Assembly (NCBI GenBank): GCA_021774445.1
Contig: JAJFJA010000025.1
Span: 1-64,000 of the forward strand
Origin: Alphaproteobacteria bacterium
Lineage (GTDB): Bacteria > Pseudomonadota > Alphaproteobacteria > UBA6615
Reading direction: 5' to 3'
DNA length: 64,000 bases
The notes below the pieces were generated by a model. That model was not told where the DNA came from. It saw only the letters and a list, made by a program, of their open reading frames with translations, and ran no database searches. The position numbers and the translations under genes are program-made. Below are positions 28,445 to 36,343 of this stretch, piece by piece; position 1 is the stretch's first letter; the number at the start of each line of letters is the position of its first letter.

Positions 28445-28474
28445 GCGCGAACAATCTCGGCGCATTGTTCGTGC
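28445..28474. promoter_or_regulatory. Dyad in the lysR/osmC intergenic region
   Basis: Half-sites GCGCGAACAAT and ATTGTTCGTGC (10 of 11 complementary) are separated by eight bases and end 54 bases before the OsmC-like ATG. Size and position fit a LysR-type recognition site. Confidence 0.5.
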
Positions 28475-28528
28475 AGGAATACAAGCATCTGCGACACGGG
28501 AACCAAGAATTAATTTAGGGAGAACACG

Positions 28529-29044
28529 ATGTCTGTCGAACACATCCAGAATTCGGTTAAAGATGTTATCGCCTACTTGAAAGAGAACCCGAAAGACGCG
28601 CTGAGCAACGACCCTCCGATCACTGCGGTTATGGAAGACGGCCTGCGGTGCCGGGCCACCGGGGAGGGCGGTGAAACGATCGTAACCGACATGCCCCAAG
28701 CCATCGGAGGGGGCGGTTCGGCGCCGTCACCGGGCTGGCTGTCACGAGCAGCCCTAGCAACCTGTGACGCCACCAGAATAGCGTTGCACGCTGCACAGTT
28801 AGGGGTAACGCTGGACACGCTCGAGGTCACGGCCGACAGCGTTTCCGACGACCGCGGCCTGCTTGGCTTGGACAAATCGGTTCCTGCCGGTCCTCTGAGC
28901 TTGCGAACCCGCGTTACTATTGGTGCCGCGGGAGTGGACAAAACAATCCTGCGTGAGATTGTTGATTTCGCGGTGACCCATTCCCCGGTCGCTGACGGCT
29001 GTCGCCGCGAAACGCCTTCAAAGGTAGAGGTCAAGATTGCCTGA
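28529..29044 (+). CDS. OsmC-family protein (cargo)
   Basis: 171-residue member of the OsmC/Ohr superfamily, thiol peroxidases or proteins acting on organic hydroperoxides and other electrophiles. The core shows the expected layout: an N-terminal beta region with FVTD-like ETIVTDMP, then GGGGSAPSPGWLSRAALATC with the first Cys at the start of the central helix. A second Cys lies in HSPVADGCRRETPSK near the C-terminus, where the resolving Cys is expected. The enzyme type is uncertain: the usual CPVS motif is replaced. GGGAGA precedes the ATG. First gene of the cargo operon. Confidence 0.82.
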   Translation: MSVEHIQNSVKDVIAYLKENPKDALSNDPPITAVMEDGLRCRATGEGGETIVTDMPQAIGGGGSAPSPGWLSRAALATCDATRIALHAAQLGVTLDTLEVTADSVSDDRGLLGLDKSVPAGPLSLRTRVTIGAAGVDKTILREIVDFAVTHSPVADGCRRETPSKVEVKIA

Positions 29045-29230
29045 CCGCTCCCTATCAAAGAGCAATATTTTGGTGCCGGTCCATGTTCGTCCTTTCAAGG
29101 GCTGCACCATCTTTGCCTTGATCAAACTGTTGATAATTCGCGCGGCTGTCGGTGCAGGTAATAGACCCACACACCTCGGTTAGAAAACCGCGAAAGCTGA
29201 AACTCAACTCAAATTTAGGAGATATCGAAA

Positions 29231-29599
29231 ATGACAACTTCTCTCTACTCCCGCCTTGGCGGCTATGACGCAATCGCAATGTTCGCAACCAAACTGATCG
29301 GCCAGGCACAACAGGATGACATTCTTGGACGCTTTTGGGAAAATCGTGGTGCCGACCGCAACGCCCGTGATCTGCAAATTCTGATCGACTATCTGGTCAA
29401 TCAAACCGGCGGGCAGATGTATTATACCGGTCGCGACATGGCTCTTGCGCATCAGGGAATGGGGATAACGGAAACCGACTGGGCACGATTTATTGAGATC
29501 GTCGTCAGTGTTGCGGGCGCGCTTGGCGTTGGCGAAACCGAAGGCGGCGAGGTGATGGCCTTCCTCGACGGCCTCAAAGCGGATATCGTGACAGCATAG
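29231..29599 (+). CDS. Group 1 truncated haemoglobin (cargo)
   Basis: 122-residue 2-on-2 globin. The start SLYSRLGGYDAIAMFATKLI is the conserved group 1 A/B helix region. The proximal haem His is in RDMALAHQGMGITETDWARF, and the Tyr pair of GGQMYYTGRDM matches the E-F loop. Such proteins bind O2 and NO and can detoxify nitric oxide. It lies 186 bases after the OsmC-like gene in the same direction. An AGGAGA site precedes the ATG. Confidence 0.9.
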   Translation: MTTSLYSRLGGYDAIAMFATKLIGQAQQDDILGRFWENRGADRNARDLQILIDYLVNQTGGQMYYTGRDMALAHQGMGITETDWARFIEIVVSVAGALGVGETEGGEVMAFLDGLKADIVTA

Positions 29600-29699
29600 C
29601 CCAACTTGTTGTCAGGAAGCTTCGGCAGGTTCCTTTCAAAGGGCCTGCAACCCCAGCACACGATCTTTCAGCGAAAAACGAATAATAATTGAGGATGCC

Positions 29700-30206
29700 A
29701 TGAACAACAATTCCCAAACAAGAGATGGTGGCTGCACATGCGGCCATGTGCGTTATCAGGTAACCTCGGAGCCCATGATCGTACATTGCTGCCACTGCCG
29801 CGGCTGTCAGAAAAACTCTGGTTCTTCCTTTGCACTGAACGCCCTTTTTGAGGCTGATCGGGCGGAGCTTATTTCGGGTGAGGTTGAGGACGTTACGGTT
29901 CCTACCCCCAGTGGCACTGGCCAGATCATTACCCGATGCTCCAAATGCAAAGTCGCGGTTTGGAGCAACTATAACATGGGCGGTTTACGTGAACGTATCC
30001 GGTTCATTCGCGTTGGCACGCTTGATGACCCGTACCAATTACCGCCAGATGTGCATATATTCACGTGCTCAAAACAGCCGTGGGTCATTCTGCCAAGGGA
30101 TGACCGGAGGGTTGAAGTGTTTTATGATTTCAAAGAGACTTGGTCGCCCGAGAGCATGGATCGTCTGGCAAAAATCGAAGAATCCGCTGGCATTACCATT
30201 TCTTGA
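29700..30206 (+). CDS. GFA-family zinc protein (cargo)
   Basis: 168-residue member of the GFA (glutathione-dependent formaldehyde-activating enzyme/CENP-V) family. Zinc-site cysteines are in order: Cys12-x-Cys14 (GGCTCGHVRYQV), Cys31-x-Cys33-x2-Cys36 (HCCHCRGCQKNSGSSF) and a later RCSKCK. Proposed roles are binding of glutathione-aldehyde adducts, but activity is doubtful for many members. Last cargo gene, 100 bases after the globin. With OsmC and the globin it suggests defence against reactive electrophiles or nitrogen species. Confidence 0.86.
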   Translation: MNNNSQTRDGGCTCGHVRYQVTSEPMIVHCCHCRGCQKNSGSSFALNALFEADRAELISGEVEDVTVPTPSGTGQIITRCSKCKVAVWSNYNMGGLRERIRFIRVGTLDDPYQLPPDVHIFTCSKQPWVILPRDDRRVEVFYDFKETWSPESMDRLAKIEESAGITIS

Positions 30207-30572
30207 AGGGAAGCAGAGGACATGGCGTATCTGCGGCGAATCCAGCTTTGACGTTTTTAAACATCACTATTGTCGATGGTTAAGTGCTCAGAGCCACAGG
30301 AGGGCAACCGTAAGACACTGTGTCGGAATTGATGCCAGGCTCCATCCCGAGCTGCCGATATTGCCACCCAAAGACTTCTGCGCTTTCCACGAACGGCAGC
30401 AATGCGAAAGCTGCACCTCCGCATATAACGCCTTGGTGAAAGGTCAGGTTTGGGTCGTTTTTGATTTCGCTAGAATGCTGCGATAGAGATACCGGTATCT
30501 CTATCGCAGTAGGTTGGGCTCGAAGTATGAGTTCGCTGCGCTTAGAGCGAACGGCGGCTTTACCAATAATTG
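30207..30572. other. Gene-free right arm of the transposon
   Basis: 366 bases between the GFA gene and the right terminal repeat. No supported gene. The minus strand has a start-less open frame of about 65 codons (about 30285-30480) with no recognised motif. The notable structure is the 32-bp palindrome at 30478-30509. Confidence 0.6.
30478..30509. repeat. Perfect 32-bp palindrome inside the transposon end
   Basis: The half CTGCGATAGAGATACC is followed immediately by its exact reverse complement, with no spacer. It ends 63 bases before the right terminal repeat. No T-tract follows, so a simple terminator is unlikely. An operator or a cruciform or recombination scar is possible. Confidence 0.85.
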
Positions 30573-30610
30573 CTTAGAGTGTCATTTCGCCCCGTACCGC
30601 AAACGACCCC
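30573..30610 (-). repeat. Right terminal inverted repeat (38 bp)
   Basis: On the minus strand it begins GGGGTCGTTTGCGG and ends GACACTCTAAG, the Tn3-family form. Three mismatches to the left repeat. Confidence 0.93.
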
Positions 30611-30615
30611 TAATA
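30611..30615. repeat. Target-site duplication, right copy (TAATA)
   Basis: Exact copy of 26284-26288 directly outside the right terminal repeat. The insertion point is 11 bases beyond the stop of the small secreted protein gene. Confidence 0.92.
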
Positions 30616-30626
30616 GCGCGCCGACG

Positions 30627-30962
30627 CTAACGCAGAATCGACAGCTTGCGCTTGCTGCAGCGGATGAGGTTGGTGGCGACTTGGGTGCTGGGGCGGATTT
30701 CGCAGCCGACTACTTTGTCGCCGTCGACGATCCAGAGGTTGTCGCCACCGATCAGGCGGATTTCTTGTGGCTGCGGCACCGATCGCGTGCGTGGCTTGCT
30801 AGCGGCGCCGCGGTGAACCTGGATGCCGCCTTCTTGGGTCACCGTGGCGACCTGAGTATCGGCGGCCCCGACGGCGCTGCCACGGATAATGTCTACCGCG
30901 GCGGCGGGCGTGGTGCTCAATCCGAGGGCGACTAGGACCGGTGCGGCGATGCTGGCGCGCAT
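30627..30962 (-). CDS. Small secreted hypothetical protein
   Basis: ATG at 30962, preceded by GAGGAA, gives 111 residues. A clear Sec signal peptide (RASIAAPVLVALGLSTTPAAA) would be cleaved before VDIIRG. The mature part ends in RLIGGDNLWIVDGDKVVGCE and TNLIRCSKRKLSILR, with two Cys that could form a disulfide in the periplasm. The GGDNLW...D...C pattern resembles short uncharacterised alphaproteobacterial periplasmic proteins, but no function is known. The Tn3-family element is inserted just beyond its stop. Confidence 0.7.
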   Translation of the reverse strand: MRASIAAPVLVALGLSTTPAAAVDIIRGSAVGAADTQVATVTQEGGIQVHRGAASKPRTRSVPQPQEIRLIGGDNLWIVDGDKVVGCEIRPSTQVATNLIRCSKRKLSILR

Positions 30963-30999
30963 ATTTTCCTCTTCTGCTGAGGTGCCAGCATGCCATGAC

Positions 31000-31019
31000 C
31001 GTGGTCGCAAAGGACCACG
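31000..31019. repeat. Short hairpin next to repeat copy A
   Basis: CGTGGTC / GACCACG, seven perfect base pairs with a six-base loop, lies 38 bases before the small secreted protein start. It could be a leader hairpin or weak terminator; no T-run is present. Confidence 0.4.
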
Positions 31020-31059
31020 CGCAATAGTGGTGCGGTATCCCTTAGGTCGTAGTGGCCTA
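31019..31059. repeat. 41-bp imperfect direct repeat, copy A
   Basis: Contains CAATAGTGGTGCG and CCTTAGGTC; matches 36344-36384 at 34 of 41 positions without gaps and in the same orientation. Its right edge is the TAG stop of the ATPase C-terminal remnant. Confidence 0.75.
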
Positions 31060-31250
31060 AGTCGTTAGGGCGAGGCCCTCCTGATTGAATATATGGGCTT
31101 CGTTGGCGGGTATGCCGATACGGACGGTATCGCCGATCTTGGCGGGGCTTTCGCCATCGCTTGAACGACAAGGATCTTTTTGTCCGCGGTGCGTATGTTG
31201 TAAAATCGACGGTTTGCGGCGGAAGACTCCGTTAGTCAGGCCGCTACGTA
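31057..31250 (-). pseudogene. ABC sugar ATPase C-terminal remnant (MalK/UgpC type)
   Basis: On the minus strand the last codons read KIGDTVRIGIPANEAHIFNQ then EGLALTT and stop, the usual end of MalK/UgpC-type ATPases. Upstream the matching protein is split between frames: LTNGVF in one, FYNIRTADKKILVVQ in another, then SSDGESPAKIGDT, so at least two frameshifts have accumulated. No Walker motifs remain. A matching N-terminal fragment lies at 36374-36448 in the same orientation, on the other side of the intact aglEFGK block. From here to 31387 there is only the presumed aglE promoter region. Confidence 0.65.
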
Positions 31251-31387
31251 AGTGTTGTCGGTCGCATCGCGGCGTGGTTAGCTGACTAGTGAAGCCGCGT
31301 TTGGCGAGATGAGCCGAGGCGCGGCGACGTAATATTAAGAATCGGTCGTGACATGATCCGTCCGAGCAACCTCTGGGAGGGAATTTT

Positions 31388-32656
31388 ATGAAAACGCAAC
31401 TTCTTGCGGGCGCGACTGCGGCGGCACTGGTGGCCGGAACTGCAAACGCGGAACAGATCACCGTTTTTGGTCCCTGGCTCGGGCCCGATCAGGCGAACGT
31501 CGAAGTTATTCTGAACGGTTTTGCCGACGCTTCAGGTCACGACGTGCGCTACGTCGGTTCCGACAGCTTTGAGCAACAGATCGTCGTTGATGCTGAGGCC
31601 GGTTCGGCGCCCAACGTCGCTGTGTTCCCGCAGCCTGGTCTGGCTGCTGACATGGCGTCGCGCGGTTTTCTGACCCCGCTGGCCGACGGTACCGCCGATT
31701 GGGTGCGCGAAAACTACGCGGCTGGTCAGTCCTGGGTTGATCTGGGCACCTATGCCGATGCCGATGGCAACAATCAGCTGTTTGGCTTCTTCTATAAAGT
31801 CGACGTGAAGTCGCTGGTCTGGTATTCGCCCGAGAACTTCGAGGATGCAGGCTACGACGTTCCGAACTCCATGGAAGAGCTGATTGCGCTGAGCGATCAG
31901 ATCGTCGCGGACGGTGAAACCCCATGGTGCATCGGTCTGGGATCCGGTGGGGCGACCGGTTGGCCGGCGACCGACTGGGTTGAAGACATGTTGCTGCGCA
32001 CGCAAGATCCAGCGGTCTACGACCAATGGGTGACCAACGAAATCGCGTTCGACGACGAACGCATTGTTGGCGCGATCGAAGGCTTCGGCACTTTCGCCCG
32101 TAACGATGACTACGTCGCGGGTGGGGCCGGGGTTGTTGCTTCGACAGACTTCCGCGACAGTCCGAAAGGTCTCTTTGCCAGCCCACCGCAGTGCTACATG
32201 CACCGTCAGGCGTCGTTCATTCCGGCTTTCTTCCCAGAAGGCACCGTTGTAGGTGAAGATGCAGACTTCTTCTACTTCCCAGCCTTCGCCGAAGCCGATC
32301 TAGGCTCGCCGGTTCTTGGTGCCGGAACCCTGTGGGCCATCACTAACGAAAACCAGGCTGCTCATGACCTGATGGCCTACCTGCAAACGCCCGAAGCGCA
32401 TGAAGCCTGGATGGCGTTGGGTGGCTTCCTTACGCCGCACAAGGGCGTAAACCTGGACGCGTTTGCCGACCCGTCATTGCGCAAAATGAACGACATCCTA
32501 CTTGGCGCGACCACCTTCCGGTTCGACGGTTCCGACCTGATGCCAGGCGGCGTCGGTGCGGGAACCTTCTGGACCGGTATGGTCGACTATGCAGGGGGTA
32601 AGGACGCAGCCGCCGTAGCCGCTGAAATCCAAGCCTCCTGGGAGGCTCTGAAGTAA
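31388..32656 (+). CDS. aglE: Alpha-glucoside ABC transporter substrate-binding protein AglE
   Basis: 422-residue periplasmic family-1 sugar receptor. The signal peptide KTQLLAGATAAALVAG is cleaved after ANA, before EQITVFGPWLGPD. Conserved receptor features include NVAVFPQPGLAADMASRGFL, VKSLVWYSPENFEDAGY and GSGGATGWPATDWVEDMLL, which match the AglE group known for sucrose, trehalose and maltose uptake in rhizobia. GGGAGG precedes the ATG. A stable hairpin follows the gene, so the receptor is probably made in excess over the permeases. Confidence 0.9.
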   Translation: MKTQLLAGATAAALVAGTANAEQITVFGPWLGPDQANVEVILNGFADASGHDVRYVGSDSFEQQIVVDAEAGSAPNVAVFPQPGLAADMASRGFLTPLADGTADWVRENYAAGQSWVDLGTYADADGNNQLFGFFYKVDVKSLVWYSPENFEDAGYDVPNSMEELIALSDQIVADGETPWCIGLGSGGATGWPATDWVEDMLLRTQDPAVYDQWVTNEIAFDDERIVGAIEGFGTFARNDDYVAGGAGVVASTDFRDSPKGLFASPPQCYMHRQASFIPAFFPEGTVVGEDADFFYFPAFAEADLGSPVLGAGTLWAITNENQAAHDLMAYLQTPEAHEAWMALGGFLTPHKGVNLDAFADPSLRKMNDILLGATTFRFDGSDLMPGGVGAGTFWTGMVDYAGGKDAAAVAAEIQASWEALK

Positions 32657-32677
32657 GCACCTGACATACCGATAAAA

Positions 32678-32704
32678 GGCGGCGCGGCAGGGGGCCGCGC
32701 CGCC
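32678..32704 (+). terminator. Stem-loop between aglE and aglF
   Basis: Eleven perfect base pairs GGCGGCGCGGC / GCCGCGCCGCC with a five-base loop, 21 bases after the aglE stop and 36 before the aglF start. No T-tract follows. This fits an mRNA-stabilising or attenuating hairpin of the kind seen after binding-protein genes. Confidence 0.7.
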
Positions 32705-32739
32705 GGCTCCTACGTTCAAGCTGCCCGGGGGAGGGGAGA

Positions 32740-33975
32740 ATGCATCCTGCACTACAGGGTCTTCTGACGATCATTATCGGGGTCAGCGCCTGCATCGGTT
32801 ATTTCTATTTCTCCAACCAGTTCCTCGACAAAATCCTCCTTCCGGCCAAGGGGCCCAAGGCGGGCCGCAACATCACCCGGGCCAACCAGATCCGCCCCTG
32901 GCTTTTTCTGTTCCCGGCAATGTTGGCCCTGGGTGTGTATCTTGCCTATCCGGTCTTGGAGACGCTGAGACTGTCGCTGACCGACCGAGACGCCGGCGGC
33001 GCGTTCGTGGGGCTAGACAACTACCGCCAAATGTTCGGCGAATCCAAGTTTTGGGAGGCGTTGCGCAACAACCTGCTGTGGCTAATCGTGGTGCCGGCGG
33101 CGTCCACGGCGTTCGGCCTTTTGGCGGCGCAAGTGACCGACCGGATCGCCTGGGGCAACGTGGCCAAATCGCTGATCTTCATGCCGATGGCGATTTCCTT
33201 TGTCGGCGCCTCGGTCATCTTCAAACTCATCTACGACACCCGCGCGGCCGACACCGCCCAGATTGGTATCATGAATGCGGTGTGGCTGCAGTTCGAAGGT
33301 GGTCTGGGATCGTTTCTGTTTCTGCGCATCTTGCCGCTGCTAATCTTGCTGAGTTTTGCGGGCATCGTCGGCTACGCCGGTTTCATCATCGGACGACCAC
33401 TGTGGAACGGCGCCTATCGCGCCGGCGGCGGGGCGATGAAGGTTGGGCGCGCGGTCGTGGTGCTGGCGGCTGTCTGGCTCGCGGTGCTGGCGCTGAGAAA
33501 CGTGATCGACGTCATGACCATGAGCTTTCCCTATGGCGAGCCGCAGACCTGGCTGACCATTCCGTTCTTCAATAGTTTCCTGCTGATGGTCGTGCTGATC
33601 TGGATCCAGACCGGGTTTGCGATGGTCATCCTCTCGGCTGCGTTGCGCGGTATACCGGAAGAGACCATCGAGGCGGCGATTATCGACGGCGCCAACCCGT
33701 TTCAGGTGTTCTTCTCGATCAAGGTGCCACAGATCATCGGCACCATCGTCGTCGTCTGGACGACGATCACGCTGATTGTTCTGAAGGTGTTCGACATCGT
33801 CTTTGCGATGACCAACGGCCAGTGGGAGACGCAGGTTCTTGCGAACTATATGTTCGACAAACTGTTCCGCGCGAGCGATTGGGGCGTTGGTTCGGCAAGC
33901 GCCATTATGATCATGGTGCTCGTCACACCGATCCTGATCTGGAACGTTCACAACGCCCGCAAGGAGATGGCGTGA
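32740..33975 (+). CDS. aglF: Alpha-glucoside ABC transporter permease AglF
   Basis: 411-residue MalF-type permease. The first helix (QGLLTIIIGVSACIGYFYF) and FLFPAMLALGVYLAYPVLET lead to the core. The EAA loop is PEETIEAAIIDGANPFQVFF. Between IGIMNAVWLQFEGG and SFPYGEPQTWLTIPFFNSF lies an extra stretch of about 85 residues with two hydrophobic segments (FLFLRILPLLILLSFAGIVG and VVVLAAVWLAVLAL) that the classical rhizobial AglF of about 340 residues lacks. Overlaps aglG by one base. Confidence 0.88.
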   Translation: MHPALQGLLTIIIGVSACIGYFYFSNQFLDKILLPAKGPKAGRNITRANQIRPWLFLFPAMLALGVYLAYPVLETLRLSLTDRDAGGAFVGLDNYRQMFGESKFWEALRNNLLWLIVVPAASTAFGLLAAQVTDRIAWGNVAKSLIFMPMAISFVGASVIFKLIYDTRAADTAQIGIMNAVWLQFEGGLGSFLFLRILPLLILLSFAGIVGYAGFIIGRPLWNGAYRAGGGAMKVGRAVVVLAAVWLAVLALRNVIDVMTMSFPYGEPQTWLTIPFFNSFLLMVVLIWIQTGFAMVILSAALRGIPEETIEAAIIDGANPFQVFFSIKVPQIIGTIVVVWTTITLIVLKVFDIVFAMTNGQWETQVLANYMFDKLFRASDWGVGSASAIMIMVLVTPILIWNVHNARKEMA

Positions 33976-35135
33976 TGGAAAACATTGCGGGTACCAAGTC
34001 GAGCCTGACCTGGGCCGTACATATTGCCACAGTCCTTCTGGTGGTGCTGTGGCTATTCCCGACTGTCGGCCTGCTCGTGTCGTCGTTCCGTACCGCGGAC
34101 CAGATAACCGGCTCCGGCTGGTGGGCCGCGCTGTTCACGTCGGAGCAAAACGAGGTGCTGCGCGCGGCTGATCCGGACGAGGCCCGCGTCGCCGATGGTC
34201 AAATGTATGTGGTCAGCGGCAACATCTTTGCCGACAATGACTCGCCGACGGACAAGGAGATCAGCGTCTGGGGCACGTCGTCGCGCGAGATCGCAGCCTT
34301 TCAGGCGGGTCAGACCGCTGATCTGGGCGACGGAGAAACCCTGACGCTAGAGGCAAACGGCGACTACGTATGGCGCGGTACCGAGGAGCAGATTTCCGGC
34401 CGCGGGCAGCGGATGTTCATCACGGCGGAGGCACCACCGGAGTTCACGACCGAAAACTACGTGACCATTTTGTCCGGCGGTTCCACGACGGACAATATGA
34501 GCAAGGCGTTTTTCAACACGCTGACCGTGACCATTCCGGCGACGATAATCCCAATCGTCATCGCCGCCTTTGCGGCGTACGCGCTGGCGTGGATGGAATT
34601 TCCGGGCCGGGCGCTGCTGATCGCGATAGTGGTCGGACTGCTGGTTGTACCGCTGCAACTGGCACTGATTCCGCTGCTGAAACTTCACCTGGGGTTGGGC
34701 ATCGGCAAGGGCTTCCTGGGGGTGTGGCTGGCGCATACCGGGTTTGGGATGCCGCTGGCGGTCTACCTATTGCGTAACTACATGGTTGGCCTGCCACGCG
34801 ACATTATCGAAAACGCCAAGGTTGACGGCGCAACCGAGTTCCAAATCTTCACCAAGATCATCCTGCCGCTGTCGTTCCCCGCGTTGGCGGCGTTCGCGAT
34901 TTTCCAGTTCCTGTGGACCTGGAATGACTTGCTGGTGGCCAAAGTGTTCCTGATCGATGCAACCGGCGAGACCACGGTCATGACCAACCAGATTGTGGAA
35001 TTGCTGGGAACGCGCGGCGGCAATTGGGAGATTCTGGCAACCGCCGGCTTTGTTTCCATAGCGGTGCCGCTGGCCGTGTTTTTCGCGTTGCAAAGGTACC
35101 TGGTGCGTGGCCTGCTGGCGGGCTCTGTCAAATAG
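33975..35135 (+). CDS. aglG: Alpha-glucoside ABC transporter permease AglG
   Basis: ATG at 33975 shares a base with the aglF stop (TGATG), giving 386 residues; a longer frame to 33822 lies inside aglF. The first helix (WAVHIATVLLVVLWLFPTVG) is followed by a large periplasmic insertion (about 45-160) typical of AglG. The MalG-type core has EAA loop PRDIIENAKVDGATEFQIFT and ends FFALQRYLVRGLLAGSVK. A truncated paralogue of this C-terminus lies at 38165-38449. Confidence 0.9.
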   Translation: MENIAGTKSSLTWAVHIATVLLVVLWLFPTVGLLVSSFRTADQITGSGWWAALFTSEQNEVLRAADPDEARVADGQMYVVSGNIFADNDSPTDKEISVWGTSSREIAAFQAGQTADLGDGETLTLEANGDYVWRGTEEQISGRGQRMFITAEAPPEFTTENYVTILSGGSTTDNMSKAFFNTLTVTIPATIIPIVIAAFAAYALAWMEFPGRALLIAIVVGLLVVPLQLALIPLLKLHLGLGIGKGFLGVWLAHTGFGMPLAVYLLRNYMVGLPRDIIENAKVDGATEFQIFTKIILPLSFPALAAFAIFQFLWTWNDLLVAKVFLIDATGETTVMTNQIVELLGTRGGNWEILATAGFVSIAVPLAVFFALQRYLVRGLLAGSVK

Positions 35136-35178
35136 AAATCGTTCTTAGTTCACAACGATATCCGGACGGAAAAAGAAC

Positions 35179-36276
35179 ATGGCGACACTCAACCTCACAA
35201 ATATCGAGAAGACCTACGGTGGTAAAGTCAATGTCAATGTTCTGCACAACATCAATTTGGATATCGACACCGGCGAGTTGATCGTGTTCGTCGGTCCATC
35301 GGGATGCGGCAAGTCTACGCTGCTGCGGATGATCGCCGGGCTTGAGAAGATAACGGACGGTGAATTGAAGATCGATGGCACGGTCGTCAATGACGTACCC
35401 CCCGCGCAGCGCGGCATCGCCATGGTTTTTCAATCCTACGCGCTTTATCCACACATGACGGTGCGAGACAACATGGCCTTCGCTTTGAAACTGGCGAAGA
35501 AAACACCGCAGGAGATCGACGACGCCATTAGCGAGGCGGCAGAAAAATTGCAGTTGGGGGAATATCTCGACCGCTTGCCAAAGGCGCTGTCGGGTGGACA
35601 GCGTCAACGCGTCGCCATCGGCCGTTCCATTGTGCGGGACCCGAAGGTCTATCTTTTTGATGAGCCGCTTTCGAACCTTGACGCGGCACTTCGCGTCGCG
35701 ACGCGGATTGAGATCGCGCAACTCAAGGAGTCTATGCCGGAAAGCACGATGATCTATGTCACCCACGATCAGGTTGAGGCCATGACCTTGGCGAGCCGGA
35801 TCGTGGTATTGGCAGACAAGGGCATCGCCCAGGTCGGCACGCCGCTGGAACTCTATGAGCGTCCCGAGAATGAATTCGTCGCGCAGTTCATCGGATCGCC
35901 GGCAATGAACCTTTTGCCGGGTGAGGTCGTGACGACTGGGGCTCAAACAACGGTCAAGCTCGCTGCCGGTGGCTCGATTGTTTCTGCCGCGCCGACCGCG
36001 GACGCCGATAAGGGTCTGAAGGTCAACATCGGTATCCGGCCGGAAGACATGGTCACCACTTCCGGTGACAGCTTTGCTTTCGAAGGCAGAGTCAAAATGA
36101 CGGAAGCCTTGGGTGAAGTCACGCTGCTCTATTTTGACAAAGTAGGCGACAACGATGCGGTCATTGCCAAGCTGCCCGGAATTCACCGCGACCTGAGAGG
36201 CAATGTAGTGCGGATGTCAGCATCACCTGAAAAAGTGCAGATATTCCACGACGGCCAATCGCTCTACTACCGCTGA
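35179..36276 (+). CDS. aglK: Alpha-glucoside ABC transporter ATPase AglK
   Basis: 365-residue MalK-type ATPase. Walker A is GPSGCGKST, the Q-loop area is VFQSYALYPHMTVRDNMAF, the signature is LSGGQRQRVAIGRSI and Walker B is VYLFDEPLSNLD. The regulatory C-terminal domain has FIGSPAMNLLPGEV and IGIRPEDM. It follows aglG by 43 bases and ends the complete plus-strand transporter. Together with AglEFG it would import alpha-glucosides for the GH13 enzyme encoded opposite at 36464-38131. Confidence 0.92.
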   Translation: MATLNLTNIEKTYGGKVNVNVLHNINLDIDTGELIVFVGPSGCGKSTLLRMIAGLEKITDGELKIDGTVVNDVPPAQRGIAMVFQSYALYPHMTVRDNMAFALKLAKKTPQEIDDAISEAAEKLQLGEYLDRLPKALSGGQRQRVAIGRSIVRDPKVYLFDEPLSNLDAALRVATRIEIAQLKESMPESTMIYVTHDQVEAMTLASRIVVLADKGIAQVGTPLELYERPENEFVAQFIGSPAMNLLPGEVVTTGAQTTVKLAAGGSIVSAAPTADADKGLKVNIGIRPEDMVTTSGDSFAFEGRVKMTEALGEVTLLYFDKVGDNDAVIAKLPGIHRDLRGNVVRMSASPEKVQIFHDGQSLYYR

Positions 36277-36343
36277 ACTGGCGCTCGATGCCCACCAGCA
36301 CAAGGATCAGCGGTGTCAGCATCGAATCCTTTCTTGCCACCGT

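Larger units (their letters stand above)
26289..30610. mobile_element. Tn3-family transposon with degenerate tnpR/tnpA and cargo
   Basis: A 4322-bp element bounded by 38-bp inverted repeats (26289-26326 and 30573-30610) and a TAATA duplication. The ends have the Tn3 form: outer end GGGGTC (GAGGTC on the left), inner end CTAAG. The resolvase lies against the left end, reading outward, and is broken. A divergent tnpA survives only as about 60 N-terminal codons. The remaining 3.3 kb holds LysR, OsmC-like, truncated haemoglobin and GFA genes. Base composition is visibly lower in G+C than the flanks. It cannot transpose by itself, but its ends look intact and could be used in trans. Confidence 0.92.

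Noticed and set aside
29110..29135. TTGATCAA followed by TTGAT upstream of the truncated haemoglobin, considered as an FNR site
   Set aside because: The spacing and second half do not fit TTGAT-N4-ATCAA, so no regulator can be assigned.
30285..30480. Start-less minus-strand open frame of about 65 codons in the transposon arm
   Set aside because: No start codon, no ribosome site and no recognisable domain. Kept only as a note in the gene-free entry.
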